From NCBI GenBank assembly GCA_964614655.1, contig CAZTPF010000002.1, forward strand, positions 1 through 64,000: 64,000 bases of DNA, given 5' to 3'. The position numbers and the translations under genes are program-made. Source of the DNA: Casp-actino8 sp964614655 (lineage in GTDB: Bacteria > Actinomycetota > Acidimicrobiia > Acidimicrobiales > Ilumatobacteraceae). Under the pieces are notes generated by a model. It saw nothing but the letters and a program-made list of their open reading frames with translations. It was not told the DNA's origin and ran no database searches. Numbering within the stretch: the first letter of the stretch is position 1; each line of letters opens with the position of its first letter. Shown in pieces: positions 6,856 to 14,526 of this stretch.

Positions 6856-7754
6856 CGTTCGGCGAGTGCGGTGGCGATCTCGGCGGCCACCCGGGCGTTG
6901 TTCTCGGCCAAGGCCAGATTGGCCGGAATGCTTCGACCTTGCGTGGCCTCGGCGATGCGACCGAGGACGAAAGGAGTGATCGCCGCGCCCACGACTCCTG
7001 CACGGTCGCACTCGAGGAGGGCGTCGGACACGATTCGGTCGAGCAGCTCCTGATCGAGTTGGTCGCTCTCGGGAATGGGGGCCGCCACCAGAACACCGGT
7101 CCGCTCGCGTGAGCGATTCGAGAACACGGCTGCGACCTCGGCCGCCGACTCGACCCGATGCGGAATCGGAAGTCCCGAGGATCGCGTGTAGAAGGCCGGA
7201 AACCAATCGTGCTGCCATCCGAGGACCGGAACGCCGTACGTCTCGAGGTATTCGAGGGTCCGCGCCAGATCGAGAAAGGCCTTCGCCCCCGCACACACCG
7301 TGATCACCGCATGCGAGGCCAACGCATCGAGGTCGGCCGACACGTCGCCGGTGAGTTCGGAACCGCGATGGACACCGCCGATACCGCCGGTGGCGAAGAC
7401 GTCGACTCCGCCTGCCGCCGCGACTGCCACCGACGCCGACACCGTGGTGGCGCCGACGTCCCAACGCTGAGCCACCGCCACGGCGAGATCGCGCTCGGCC
7501 ATCTTTTTCGCCGGGCCGAGGATGCGCTCGTGTTCGTCGTCGCGCAATCCGAGCCTGATCACGCCGTCGAGAACCGCGGTGATCGCCGGAACCACACCGG
7601 CGTCGCGAAGAACCTTCGTGCAGCGTTCGAGGGCCTCGGCGTTGTGCGGCGACGGAAGGCCGAGATGCGAGAAGATCGTCGACTCGAGGGCGACCACCGG
7701 ACGTCCGGCGGCGATGGCTTCGAAGACTTCGGTCGACACGACAGGGGTCAGCAC
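6852..7754 (-). CDS. psuG: pseudouridine-5'-phosphate glycosidase
   Basis: 300 residues, the usual PsuG length. PsuG reversibly splits pseudouridine 5'-phosphate into uracil and ribose 5-phosphate. Family motifs are ALESTIFSHLGLPSPHNAEA near the start, TVSASVAVAAAGGVDVFATGGIGGVHRG in the middle and the C-terminal NLALAENNARVAAEIA. GTG 7754 starts two bases after the stop of the upstream RNA methyltransferase, so translation is probably coupled. No psuK kinase is beside it. Pairing with an RNA uridine methyltransferase is unusual and suggests a shared link to RNA pyrimidine turnover (inference). Confidence 0.92.
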   Translation of the reverse strand: MLTPVVSTEVFEAIAAGRPVVALESTIFSHLGLPSPHNAEALERCTKVLRDAGVVPAITAVLDGVIRLGLRDDEHERILGPAKKMAERDLAVAVAQRWDVGATTVSASVAVAAAGGVDVFATGGIGGVHRGSELTGDVSADLDALASHAVITVCAGAKAFLDLARTLEYLETYGVPVLGWQHDWFPAFYTRSSGLPIPHRVESAAEVAAVFSNRSRERTGVLVAAPIPESDQLDQELLDRIVSDALLECDRAGVVGAAITPFVLGRIAEATQGRSIPANLALAENNARVAAEIATALAER

Positions 7755-7756
7755 CG

Positions 7757-8968
7757 TCAGAGTCTCCCACGCCGCACGAATCGAGAGACGACTTCCACGT
7801 GATGAGTGTGCGGGAAGGGATCCAGCACCTCGGCCCAGGCGAAGTCGTAGCCGGCCTCGGCCAGAAGTCGCGCGTCGCGTCCGAGCGACGCCGGATCGCA
7901 CGAGACCAATGCCAGAACCGGCGTGTTGGTGGCGAAGATGATCTCCACCGCTTTCGCTCGTAAGCCATCGCGTGATGGATCGGCTACGACGATCGCCGCC
8001 GACTGCGGCGCCCAGTCCTCGACTCTCGTATTGACCACCAGTGCCGATCGGTCGCTCAGATTGACCCGCGCATCCTCACAGGCGAGAGGGTTGCCCTCGA
8101 CCACGACGAGGTGCCGATCGGCCGGTGGCACGAGAGCCGAGAAGAGCCCGACCCCTCCGTAGAGGTCGACGAAAGGTCCGGCCGGCCATTCGTCGGGGGA
8201 TCCGGCCGCCGCCGCCACTGCGTTCGCGATGAGATCGGCGGCCTCGGGTGACGACTGGAAGAACGAGCCCATCGACACCCGGAACCGTCGACCCCGGACC
8301 AGTTCGTTGACGACTCCGGTCGCGCCCGTGACGCCGATGGGTCGAACGCTGTCGACGTCATGATCGGCCGGCTCCCACCACACGCCGCACTCCCCCGTTG
8401 CGGCGCCGATCCGGGCCGTCACCTCGTCCACCTCGGGCGGCAGCGTGAGTCCGGTGACGAGTTCGGAGAGTTCGGGGCGCACCACCAGACAACGCTCGAA
8501 AGGGACGACGTCGTGGCGACGACGCCGACGCAGACCGGCGCGCCCTTCCGTCGAACGCGCGACTCTCAACGTCGTTCGTGCGCCGACGAGAGACGAGAAC
8601 CAAGTCGCGCGCACGTCGGGGGCCTGAACACGCCCGAGACGTTCGAGCGACTCCCGAACGATCCCGATCTTCACTTCTCGCTGCAGATCGAGCGATGCGT
8701 GCTGCAGGTCGCATCCTCCGCATCCGTCGGCGACGTGCGGACAGGGCGGTTCGACGCGTTGCGGATTCGGGTCGACGATCTCGGTGATCGCGGCCCGCGC
8801 GTAGTCGCGCGATTGCTTCACGATGCGAATGTGGACGAGCTCTCCGGGAAGGGCGCCCTCGACGAAGACCACTCGACCGTCGGCCAGACGACCGAGGCCG
8901 TCCCCTTCGGCCACGACTTTCTCGATGTGCACGGGAGCGTCATCGGCGGGGCGGGGAGAGGTCGACAT
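7757..8968 (-). CDS. TRAM-domain RNA (uracil-5-)-methyltransferase, RlmD/TrmA type
   Basis: 403 residues. An N-terminal TRAM/OB domain (about 10-65) precedes an iron-sulfur Cys cluster, CPHVADGCGGCDLQH with a later CLV Cys. The SAM-binding motif is VDLYGGVGLFS, followed by ADPSRDGL and the catalytic Cys in LVSCDPASLGRD, as in 23S rRNA m5U methyltransferases. The exact target nucleotide cannot be assigned. ATG 8968 has TAGCCT at 8978-8983, nine bases away. It is divergent from rpe with 41 bases between and is followed by psuG after two bases. Confidence 0.9.
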   Translation of the reverse strand: MSTSPRPADDAPVHIEKVVAEGDGLGRLADGRVVFVEGALPGELVHIRIVKQSRDYARAAITEIVDPNPQRVEPPCPHVADGCGGCDLQHASLDLQREVKIGIVRESLERLGRVQAPDVRATWFSSLVGARTTLRVARSTEGRAGLRRRRRHDVVPFERCLVVRPELSELVTGLTLPPEVDEVTARIGAATGECGVWWEPADHDVDSVRPIGVTGATGVVNELVRGRRFRVSMGSFFQSSPEAADLIANAVAAAAGSPDEWPAGPFVDLYGGVGLFSALVPPADRHLVVVEGNPLACEDARVNLSDRSALVVNTRVEDWAPQSAAIVVADPSRDGLRAKAVEIIFATNTPVLALVSCDPASLGRDARLLAEAGYDFAWAEVLDPFPHTHHVEVVSRFVRRGRL

Positions 8969-9009
8969 GTCGAGCGAAGGCTAGACGTCGAGTGATGTAG
9001 CGTCGGGGC

Positions 9010-9699
9010 GTGGCCCTTGCGATCCAGATCGTGCCGTCGGTTCTTCCCTGCGACTTCGCCCGCCTCGGAGCCGAGATCGAGGCGCTCGACGCGGCCGGAG
9101 TCGATGCCTTCCAGTGGGACGTCATGGACGGCCAGTTCGTGCCCAACCTCACCTTCGGGCCCGATGTCATCGCCGCCGCTCGGCGACACACCGACAAACC
9201 TTTCGAGGCCCACCTCATGGTCCTCACTCCCGACGTGATGGCCGCTCGCTACGTGGAAGCAGGCTGCAGCCGTCTCATCGTTCACGCCGAAGCCTGCCCC
9301 CATCTGCATCGGACACTCGGAAACATCGCGTCACTCGGCGCCGCGCCGGCCGTGGCCCTCAATCCGCACACGCCGGTGTCAGCGGTCGAACACGTTCTCG
9401 ATCTGGTCGACATGGTCCTCGTCATGACGGTCAACCCGGGTTTCGGCGGCCAGTCCTACATCGCGTCGATGGAACACAAGATCAGCGAACTACGCGATCT
9501 CGTCGGACGCCGGGGTTTGTCCGACCGTGTCAACATCGAAGTCGACGGAGGCATCGGCCCGACCACGATCGCCGGGGCCGCGGCGGCCGGAGCGAACGTC
9601 CTCATCGCCGGAACTGCGTTGTTCCGTGACCCCGAGGGACTTGCGCACGCAGTCAGCGATCTACGTGCTCGCGCCGAAGCGGCTCGCCTCGCCGACTGA
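9010..9699 (+). CDS. rpe: ribulose-phosphate 3-epimerase
   Basis: 229 residues of the pentose-phosphate and Calvin-type epimerase that interconverts D-ribulose 5-phosphate and D-xylulose 5-phosphate. Metal and catalytic residues are in the TIM-barrel motifs PSVLPCDFARL, FQWDVMDGQFVPNLTFGPDVI, EAHLMV, VMTVNPGFGGQSY and VDGGIGPTT. The GTG at 9010 follows TAGCGT (8998-9003) by six bases with no Shine-Dalgarno, so the mRNA is probably leaderless. Its last 47 bases overlap the convergent gene at 9653-10333. Confidence 0.97.
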   Translation: MALAIQIVPSVLPCDFARLGAEIEALDAAGVDAFQWDVMDGQFVPNLTFGPDVIAAARRHTDKPFEAHLMVLTPDVMAARYVEAGCSRLIVHAEACPHLHRTLGNIASLGAAPAVALNPHTPVSAVEHVLDLVDMVLVMTVNPGFGGQSYIASMEHKISELRDLVGRRGLSDRVNIEVDGGIGPTTIAGAAAAGANVLIAGTALFRDPEGLAHAVSDLRARAEAARLAD

Positions 9700-10333
9700 T
9701 CGACTCGCCGTACCACGAGGCGCGCAATCGACGTCCGAGACCTCTCACTGCGCCGGCCCAGATCGCCAGAGCGATCAGCCCGCCGAAGACCCAGAGCGCC
9801 GGCAGCGCAATCGCCCGCAACAGTCCGCCACGATCGGACGCCAGCGGAGCGAGAACCCCGCTCTCGACGCTCGTCCCGTCCATCGTGACCGTACGCACAC
9901 CGTCCTCGACTTCGGGGCAGTTGAGCGGGCGCTCGTCGATGCCGATCACCTGATTGCCACCAAAGAGCGGCTCGGGATCGCGAACCTTGGACATCAGCCG
10001 ACCAGTGTCGTCGTCGACACCGACGGCAACGATGTACTGCTCGAGCAGATCGAGGAAGCGAATGTCGTCGCCGTAGTCGACGTCGACCAGACCGTTCACC
10101 GAGAACCCCTCGAGGGAGCCGCCGCGCAACTGACGAACCTCGAATCGCCCGGTTCGTCGATCGGTGGCGGTCAATGCGCCGACGAACGTCGCTTGAACCG
10201 GTGTGGGCAGGTCGCAACCGGCCGGAATCGTCGTGTTGGGCGACGAGACGGGCGGCGGTGTGCTCGCCGACGTCGGCAGCGCGGCGCCGAGGGAGACGAG
10301 GACGACGAGCGCGAGTACCCGTCGACAGATCAT
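9653..10333 (-). CDS. secreted, C-terminally membrane-anchored protein of unknown function
   Basis: 226 residues. A signal peptide is clear (MICRRVLALVVLVSLGAALPTSAS). The exported middle has two Cys (AGCDLP, LNCPEVE) that may form a disulfide. A single helix near residues 185-205 (ALWVFGGLIALAIWAGAV) and an Arg-rich cytoplasmic tail follow, so the domain should face outward and be tethered. I do not recognise the family. ATG 10333 is six bases from TAGCGT (10340-10345), a leaderless arrangement. The 3' end overlaps rpe by 47 bases convergently, so the last 15 codons share sequence with rpe. Confidence 0.6.
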   Translation of the reverse strand: MICRRVLALVVLVSLGAALPTSASTPPPVSSPNTTIPAGCDLPTPVQATFVGALTATDRRTGRFEVRQLRGGSLEGFSVNGLVDVDYGDDIRFLDLLEQYIVAVGVDDDTGRLMSKVRDPEPLFGGNQVIGIDERPLNCPEVEDGVRTVTMDGTSVESGVLAPLASDRGGLLRAIALPALWVFGGLIALAIWAGAVRGLGRRLRASWYGESISRRGEPLRREHVDR

Positions 10334-10369
10334 GTGAACACGCTAGTGAGAGTCGACGTGCAGCGCGTG

Positions 10370-11185
10370 TCAGCGACCCTTGAAGTGCGGGGCCCTCTTC
10401 TCGACGAAGGCACTGATCGCCTCGGCGGTGTCCTTGGTGCTGAAGTTGACCGCTTGCGCCACACCCTCGTCGTCGAGCGCCTCTTCGAGGGTGACCTGCA
10501 TGGCGTTGTTGAGCAGACGCTTCGACTGAGCGAGCGCGATCGGAGGCAGCCCGAGCAGACGCTCGACCCAACCGTCGACGAAGGCATCGAGCTCGGCGTC
10601 GGGGACCACCCGATTCACCAGGCCGATGCGATCGGCTTCGGCGGCGTCGATGATGTCGGCGAAGAAGGCCAGCTCTTTCGCGCGGTGAAGTCCGACCCGG
10701 CGCGGAAGGATCCACGATCCCCCTCCGTCGAGAGACATCCCGCGCTTCGAGAAGATCTCCGAGAATCGTGCGTTGTCGGACGCGACCACCAGATCGCAAC
10801 CAAGCGCGATGTTGCACCCGACTCCGACCGCGACACCTCTCACCTTCGCGATGGTCGGCTGAGGCAACCGGGCCAGCGCCATGATCACCGAAGTGATTTC
10901 GCGCATCGAGTAGTACGAGTGCGAATGGGTGCGTCCCGAACCGTCGCCCATGTCGACCAGATCGGCTCCACTGCAGAACTCTCCCCCGGCGCCGGTGAAC
11001 ACCACCACTCGATCCTCGGACCGGAAGTGGATCTCGGTCAGGACGTCGAGAAGCTCGATCCACATCGTTCCGTTGGCCGCATTCTTCCGCTTCGGTCGGT
11101 TGAACGTGACGGTGACCACTCCACCCGATCGCTCGACCACGATCGTCTTGTAGTTCTTGTCGGCCGAATTCGAGTTGTCGCTCAC
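10370..11185 (-). CDS. enoyl-CoA hydratase/isomerase family protein
   Basis: 271 residues of the crotonase fold. The oxyanion-hole motif GAGGEFCSGADLVDMG and the second motif IAKVRGVAVGVGCNIALGCDLVVASDNARF are intact, as is the catalytic-region GMSLDGGGSWILPRRVG. It probably acts on an acyl-CoA in fatty-acid or amino-acid breakdown; the specific substrate is not evident. GTG 11185 is chosen: the crotonase homology begins soon after, and a TATCGT -10 (11193-11198) ends seven bases away. That hexamer overlaps the -10 of the divergent small gene at 11207. Confidence 0.88.
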   Translation of the reverse strand: MSDNSNSADKNYKTIVVERSGGVVTVTFNRPKRKNAANGTMWIELLDVLTEIHFRSEDRVVVFTGAGGEFCSGADLVDMGDGSGRTHSHSYYSMREITSVIMALARLPQPTIAKVRGVAVGVGCNIALGCDLVVASDNARFSEIFSKRGMSLDGGGSWILPRRVGLHRAKELAFFADIIDAAEADRIGLVNRVVPDAELDAFVDGWVERLLGLPPIALAQSKRLLNNAMQVTLEEALDDEGVAQAVNFSTKDTAEAISAFVEKRAPHFKGR

Positions 11186-11192
11186 GATGCCG

Positions 11193-11200
11193 ACGATAAT
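11193..11200. promoter_or_regulatory. overlapping divergent -10 elements
   Basis: ACGATAAT reads GATAAT on the plus strand (11195-11200), six bases before GTG 11207, and TATCGT on the minus strand (11193-11198), seven bases before GTG 11185. The two -10 hexamers share four base pairs, so both genes seem to be driven from one symmetric core. Confidence 0.55.
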
Positions 11201-11206
11201 GAGGTG

Positions 11207-11317
11207 GTGGGATTCGACCCGTATCGGAAGTTCCGGGCCCGGCCAGCCGACTACGTCTTCGTCGCTGCGGCCGTGGTGGCCGCAATCGCCCTCGTGGCCT
11301 GGGCGTTCCTTGGCTGA
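11207..11317 (+). CDS. 36-residue single-helix membrane protein
   Basis: A short frame reading MGFDPYRKFRARPADY then one hydrophobic helix (VFVAAAVVAAIALVAWAFLG) to the stop. The basic head and hydrophobic tail predict a single membrane span with cytoplasmic N-terminus; similar tiny proteins that begin with DPYR or DPFR occur in other actinobacteria (from memory). GTG 11207 lies six bases after GATAAT. GTG 11204 is the alternative. The stop overlaps the start of the next gene by eight bases. Its size and place make it easy for gene callers to miss. Confidence 0.6.
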   Translation: MGFDPYRKFRARPADYVFVAAAVVAAIALVAWAFLG

Positions 11318-11525
11318 CAAGAAGGGCCGCACCCCCGGAATCTGGGACGGGCTGTACGGAACCGTCGAAGTCCGGCGCGTCCAGCCCTACCAGGCGACCA
11401 AGACCTACGTCTGTCCGGGCTGCCACCGCGACATCCCGCCCGGACTCGGACACGTGGTCGCCGTCCCGAACGATGCTCCCGACCTGCGTCGCCACTGGCA
11501 TCACGCTTGTTGGCGAAATCGCTGA
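11310..11525 (+). CDS. small Cys/His actinobacterial protein (often named ATP/GTP-binding protein)
   Basis: 71 residues from a TTG at 11310, which overlaps the stop of the 36-residue membrane protein. The core is YGTVEVRRVQPYQATKTYVCPGCHRDIPPG, here noted for CPGC plus a downstream HWHHACW, giving a likely CxxC...HxxxC metal site. Actinobacterial homologues are commonly labelled ATP/GTP-binding protein without experimental basis. No Shine-Dalgarno is visible, so translation is probably coupled to the upstream small gene. The function is unknown. Confidence 0.65.
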   Translation: MADKKGRTPGIWDGLYGTVEVRRVQPYQATKTYVCPGCHRDIPPGLGHVVAVPNDAPDLRRHWHHACWRNR

Positions 11526-11528
11526 ACC

Positions 11529-11882
11529 CTAGAAGGCGCCCTCGATCACCTCGAGATGTGGTCCGACCACCTGGGCCACGTCGAAACGCACTTCGGAGAA
11601 CCGTCGATCCTGTTCGTGCATCCACGCGACGGCCAGTTCGCGAAGTCGACGCCGTTTGCTCGGCGTCACGGCATGAGCCGGTGATCCGAAGTCGTCCGAC
11701 GATCGAGTCTTCACTTCGCAGATCACCAAGAGCGCACCACGTGTCGCGACGACGTCGATCTCTCCGAGGCGCGCCCGGCGCCAATTGCGATCGACGATCC
11801 GATAGCCCTGCGACTCGTACCAACGGGCGACGCGCTCCTCGCCCCAAGCACCGAGTCGAGTCCGATGTTCGGACGTGGTCAG
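11529..11882 (-). CDS. YraN/UPF0102 family nuclease-like protein
   Basis: 117 residues with the PD-(D/E)XK-like core of the UPF0102 family: LGAWGEERVARWYESQGYRI, then LGEIDVVA and ICEVKTRS, where Asp and the E-x-K are the expected catalytic residues. No ATG, GTG or TTG lies near the homology start. CTG 11882, overlapping the DUF2469 stop as CTGA, is the best fit; otherwise the start would lie deep inside the DUF2469 gene (TTG 11987 or ATG 11993). YraN follows DUF2469 in many actinobacteria, which supports the call. Confidence 0.75.
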   Translation of the reverse strand: MTTSEHRTRLGAWGEERVARWYESQGYRIVDRNWRRARLGEIDVVATRGALLVICEVKTRSSDDFGSPAHAVTPSKRRRLRELAVAWMHEQDRRFSEVRFDVAQVVGPHLEVIEGAF

Positions 11883-12184
11883 CCGAGGTCGGTCAGTTCG
11901 TCCCGGGGCAGCTCCTCGACGTTGACGTCCTTGAAGCTGAGAACCTTGACCTTGGGGACGAATCGGCTCTTGCGGTACATGTCCCAAACCCATGCGTCGA
12001 CCATCTCCACCTGCAGAACCGGACGGGTGGGATCACCGATCACCGAGACGTTCACATCGTTGGCGAGATAGAAGCGTCGCTCGGTCTCGACGGCATATCG
12101 GAACATGCCCGAGACGTCCTGGTACTCCTGGGCCAATTGGAGCTCGCGCTCGGCCTCGAACTCTTCGAGGTCGTCAGTGCCCAA
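11879..12184 (-). CDS. DUF2469 family protein
   Basis: 101 residues of the conserved actinobacterial DUF2469 family: MGTDDLEEFEAERELQL, then VETERRFYLANDVNV and a conserved acidic C-terminus. It is predicted to be soluble, and no enzyme motif is seen. The start is TTG 12184 with a GGAG nine bases upstream. In Mycobacterium the orthologue (Rv2901c) lies between rnhB and yraN; here it follows rplS directly after 27 bases, so lepB and rnhB are absent from the block. Confidence 0.85.
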   Translation of the reverse strand: MGTDDLEEFEAERELQLAQEYQDVSGMFRYAVETERRFYLANDVNVSVIGDPTRPVLQVEMVDAWVWDMYRKSRFVPKVKVLSFKDVNVEELPRDELTDLG

Positions 12185-12211
12185 TGTGGGAGGCTCCGTC
12201 GCCGACGGGAA

Positions 12212-12559
12212 TCAGAAGTCGCGCTTTTCGCGAATCTTGGCGGCCTTACCGGTGCGATCGCGGAGGTAGTACAGCTTGGCGCGACGAACGTCGCCCTTCT
12301 TGACCACTTCGATCTTGGCGATGCTCGGGCTGTGCAACGGGAAGGTGCGCTCGACCCCGACGCCGTAGCTGAGCTTGCGCACGGTGTAGGTCTCCTGGAC
12401 TCCCGAGCCCGAGCGGGCGATCACGTTGCCCTGGAAAACCTGGACACGCTCCTTGCCGCTTTCGACCACTCGTACGTGGACCTTCAACTCGTCGCCGGGC
12501 CCGAACTGCGGGATGTCGGAGCGGAGGTTCTGCTGGTCAACGATGTCGGTGGTCTTCAT
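12212..12559 (-). CDS. rplS: 50S ribosomal protein L19
   Basis: 115 residues of bL19, which sits at the 30S-50S interface. Family sequence runs throughout: FGPGDELKVHVRVVESGKERVQVFQGNVIARSGSG, then FPLHSPSIAKIEVVKKGDVRRAKLYYLRD. It is the last gene of the rpsP-khpA-rimM-trmD-rplS operon and starts 45 bases after trmD. An AGGAC sequence lies shortly before the ATG. Confidence 0.98.
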   Translation of the reverse strand: MKTTDIVDQQNLRSDIPQFGPGDELKVHVRVVESGKERVQVFQGNVIARSGSGVQETYTVRKLSYGVGVERTFPLHSPSIAKIEVVKKGDVRRAKLYYLRDRTGKAAKIREKRDF

Positions 12560-12604
12560 GAGTTCGTCCTGCCGTGAGGCCGATCCCGTCGGACCGGCGA
12601 AGTG

Positions 12605-13339
12605 TCAAGGATACGGGACGGCGGGGAACTCTTCCAACAGGCGTCGGTCCTGGTCGGAGAGGCCACCGGCGGCCTCGATCAGGTCGGGGCGAACCCGCAG
12701 TGTGCGATGGAGGGCCTGAGCCCGGCGCCAGCGCTCGATCCGAGCATGATCGCCGGACAACAGCACGTCGGGAACCGTCCAGCCGCGGAAGTCGGCCGGC
12801 CGGGTGTAGTGGGGCTCCTCCAGCAGACCGCTACGACCGAAGCTCTCGGTCACCGGACTGACGGCGTTGCCCATGGCCCCCGGCACGAGCCGGGTCACGG
12901 CTTCGATCACGAGACAGGCGGCCACCTCGCCACCCGACAGGACCACGTCGCCCACGCTCACTTCTCCGTCGACCAGGTGCTCGACCACTCGATGATCGAC
13001 CCCTTCGTAACGACCGCAGAGAAGACTGAAGCCGTCCGATCTCGACAACTCGTCGGCCATCGACTGATCGAATCGCCGACCGCCGGGACTGAGCAGAAGC
13101 AACGGGCGCCGCGGCTGGACGGCCTCCACGGCGTCGAAGAGCGGCTCGGCGCGCATGACCATGCCCGCTCCCCCTCCGTAAGGAGCGTCGTCGACCGTCC
13201 GGTGCACGTCGGACGTCCAGTCACGGGGGTCGTGCAGGCGCAAGTCGAGCAGACCCGACGTACGCGCCTTGCCGAGCAGGCTCTCCGAGGTGAAGGCGTC
13301 GATCAACTGCGGGAAGATCGTGAAGACGTCGATGCGCAT
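12605..13339 (-). CDS. trmD: tRNA (guanine37-N1)-methyltransferase TrmD
   Basis: 244 residues of the SPOUT-fold enzyme that makes m1G37 and prevents +1 frameshifting. The trefoil-knot motifs are LLSPGGRRFDQ, LLCGRYEGVDHRV and VGDVVLSGGEVAA; substrate-side residues DAPYGGGAGMVM precede them. ATG 13339 shares one base with the rimM stop (TGATG), so translation is coupled. The frame stays open far upstream inside rimM, but that is not TrmD sequence. Confidence 0.97.
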   Translation of the reverse strand: MRIDVFTIFPQLIDAFTSESLLGKARTSGLLDLRLHDPRDWTSDVHRTVDDAPYGGGAGMVMRAEPLFDAVEAVQPRRPLLLLSPGGRRFDQSMADELSRSDGFSLLCGRYEGVDHRVVEHLVDGEVSVGDVVLSGGEVAACLVIEAVTRLVPGAMGNAVSPVTESFGRSGLLEEPHYTRPADFRGWTVPDVLLSGDHARIERWRRAQALHRTLRVRPDLIEAAGGLSDQDRRLLEEFPAVPYP

Positions 13340-13851
13340 CAGTCGCCCTCCTCGTCGGAGGTGTAGATCTCGAACAGACCGGCCGGCGGATCGACCACGA
13401 CCACCACGTGGCCTTCGAGACGCTCGATGCGATCGACGAATCTGGCCGGTACGAGCGCGCCACCCTCGAGCTCGAGCAGATCGTCGGCCGGATTGGCGAC
13501 GACCGCCACACAGCGGCCGCGCTCGACACCGTCGACGTCGCGAACCCGAGCCCCGATCACCTCGTGGATCCAGACCGCCTCGGGGTCGTCGATCGGCTCG
13601 GCCCAGATGGTGTGGTTGACGAGTGCTTCGGCGGCGGTCCGATCGCCGACTTCTTCGAGTTCGACGACCCAACGGCCCGATTGTTCACGGGCCGTGCGAA
13701 CCGTGAACCAACGACCCGACCAGAGGCGGGCGCCGGGCGCGACTCGTTCGGCACGGTCGGTCGAGAGGAGGATCGTCACGTGACCACGCACCCCGTGGGG
13801 ACGACCGAATCGGCCGACTTCCAGAAGTTCGGGGGGACGCGACTCGGTCAT
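13339..13851 (-). CDS. rimM: 16S rRNA processing protein RimM
   Basis: 170 residues. RimM binds S19 and helps mature the 30S head. The N-terminal barrel starts EVGRFGRPHGVRGHVTI, and the PRC-barrel part follows from about residue 92 (WIHEVIGARVRDVDG, then LLELEGGALVPA and the C-terminal DPPAGLFE). It lies 12 bases after khpA in the conserved ribosome-assembly operon. Confidence 0.95.
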   Translation of the reverse strand: MTESRPPELLEVGRFGRPHGVRGHVTILLSTDRAERVAPGARLWSGRWFTVRTAREQSGRWVVELEEVGDRTAAEALVNHTIWAEPIDDPEAVWIHEVIGARVRDVDGVERGRCVAVVANPADDLLELEGGALVPARFVDRIERLEGHVVVVVDPPAGLFEIYTSDEEGD

Positions 13852-13863
13852 GGCCGAGTCGGA

Positions 13864-14127
13864 TCAGTCGACGAAGTCGACGTCGACCTCGTGCCCGTCC
13901 TTGGCGGCCGCGGCCCGCACGAGAACACGGATGCTCTGCGCCGTCCGACCACGACGGCCGATCACGCGACCGAGATCACCCGGGCCGACCTTCACTTCGA
14001 GCTTGACGCGATTGCGACCTTCGACCTCGTCGACCTGGACGGCGTCGGGGTCGTCGACGATGGATCGCACGACGTGCGTGAGGACGGCGACGGCGGTGGG
14101 AGTTGCGAGCTGATTCGGATCGGTCAT
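13864..14127 (-). CDS. khpA: KH-domain RNA-binding protein KhpA
   Basis: 87 residues, the usual KhpA size. A single KH domain has the RNA-gripping GRRG loop inside GRVIGRRGRTAQSIRVLV. Between rpsP and rimM is its standard location. KhpA with KhpB affects cell division and elongation in streptococci; its role in actinobacteria is less known. ATG 14127 starts 16 bases after the rpsP stop. Confidence 0.93.
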   Translation of the reverse strand: MTDPNQLATPTAVAVLTHVVRSIVDDPDAVQVDEVEGRNRVKLEVKVGPGDLGRVIGRRGRTAQSIRVLVRAAAAKDGHEVDVDFVD

Positions 14128-14143
14128 GACCAGACGTCGACCG

Positions 14144-14413
14144 TCACTTGCCGCGGTTCTCGGTGTACTGCGCCCAGGCGCCCGAGATCTCGAGGAGCTT
14201 GCGCACGCGCTCGGTGGGCTGCGCACCCTTCATCAACCAGGCCACGGCCTTGTCGTTGTCGATGTTCACACCCGAGGGCTCGAGACGAGGGTTGTACTGT
14301 CCGATGATCTCGAGGAAGCGACCGTCACGCGGCGTACGGCTGTCGCTCGCGATCACGCGGTAGTGGGGCTGCTTCGTCTTTCCGATTCGAGTGAGGCGCA
14401 ACTTGACGGCCAT
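14144..14413 (-). CDS. rpsP: 30S ribosomal protein S16
   Basis: 89 residues of bS16: MAVKLRLTRIGKTKQPHYRV, then DSRTPRDGRFLEIIGQYNP and a family-typical C-terminus. It heads the rpsP-to-rplS operon. In contrast to most units here it has a leader: TAGCCT lies at 14463-14468, initiation near 14456 gives about 42 bases, and AAGGAGCC precedes the ATG. Confidence 0.98.
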   Translation of the reverse strand: MAVKLRLTRIGKTKQPHYRVIASDSRTPRDGRFLEIIGQYNPRLEPSGVNIDNDKAVAWLMKGAQPTERVRKLLEISGAWAQYTENRGK

Positions 14414-14462
14414 GCAGAAGGCTCCTTAGGCGACGGGAGGGCCCGTCTTTCACGAAGGGAAG

Positions 14463-14468
14463 AGGCTA
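14463..14468 (-). promoter_or_regulatory. -10 element of rpsP operon
   Basis: TAGCCT on the minus strand, about 50 bases before the rpsP ATG, which has its own AAGGAG ribosome-binding site. The rest of the 113-base gap to ffh shows nothing else. Confidence 0.4.
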
Positions 14469-14526
14469 GCGGTGGCCCGTTGCACCGCCAACGCTGGTCA
14501 GGCCGAGGACGGACCGCTGGTCGACG

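Noticed and set aside
9527..11317. Long plus-strand open frame (596 codons)
   Set aside because: Only the last 37 codons look like protein (the small membrane protein at 11207); the rest is antisense to real genes.
9456..11504. Long minus-strand open frame (682 codons) across rpe, the anchored protein and the hydratase region
   Set aside because: Arg- and Pro-rich translation without motifs; it overlaps several well-supported genes and is a by-product of high GC.
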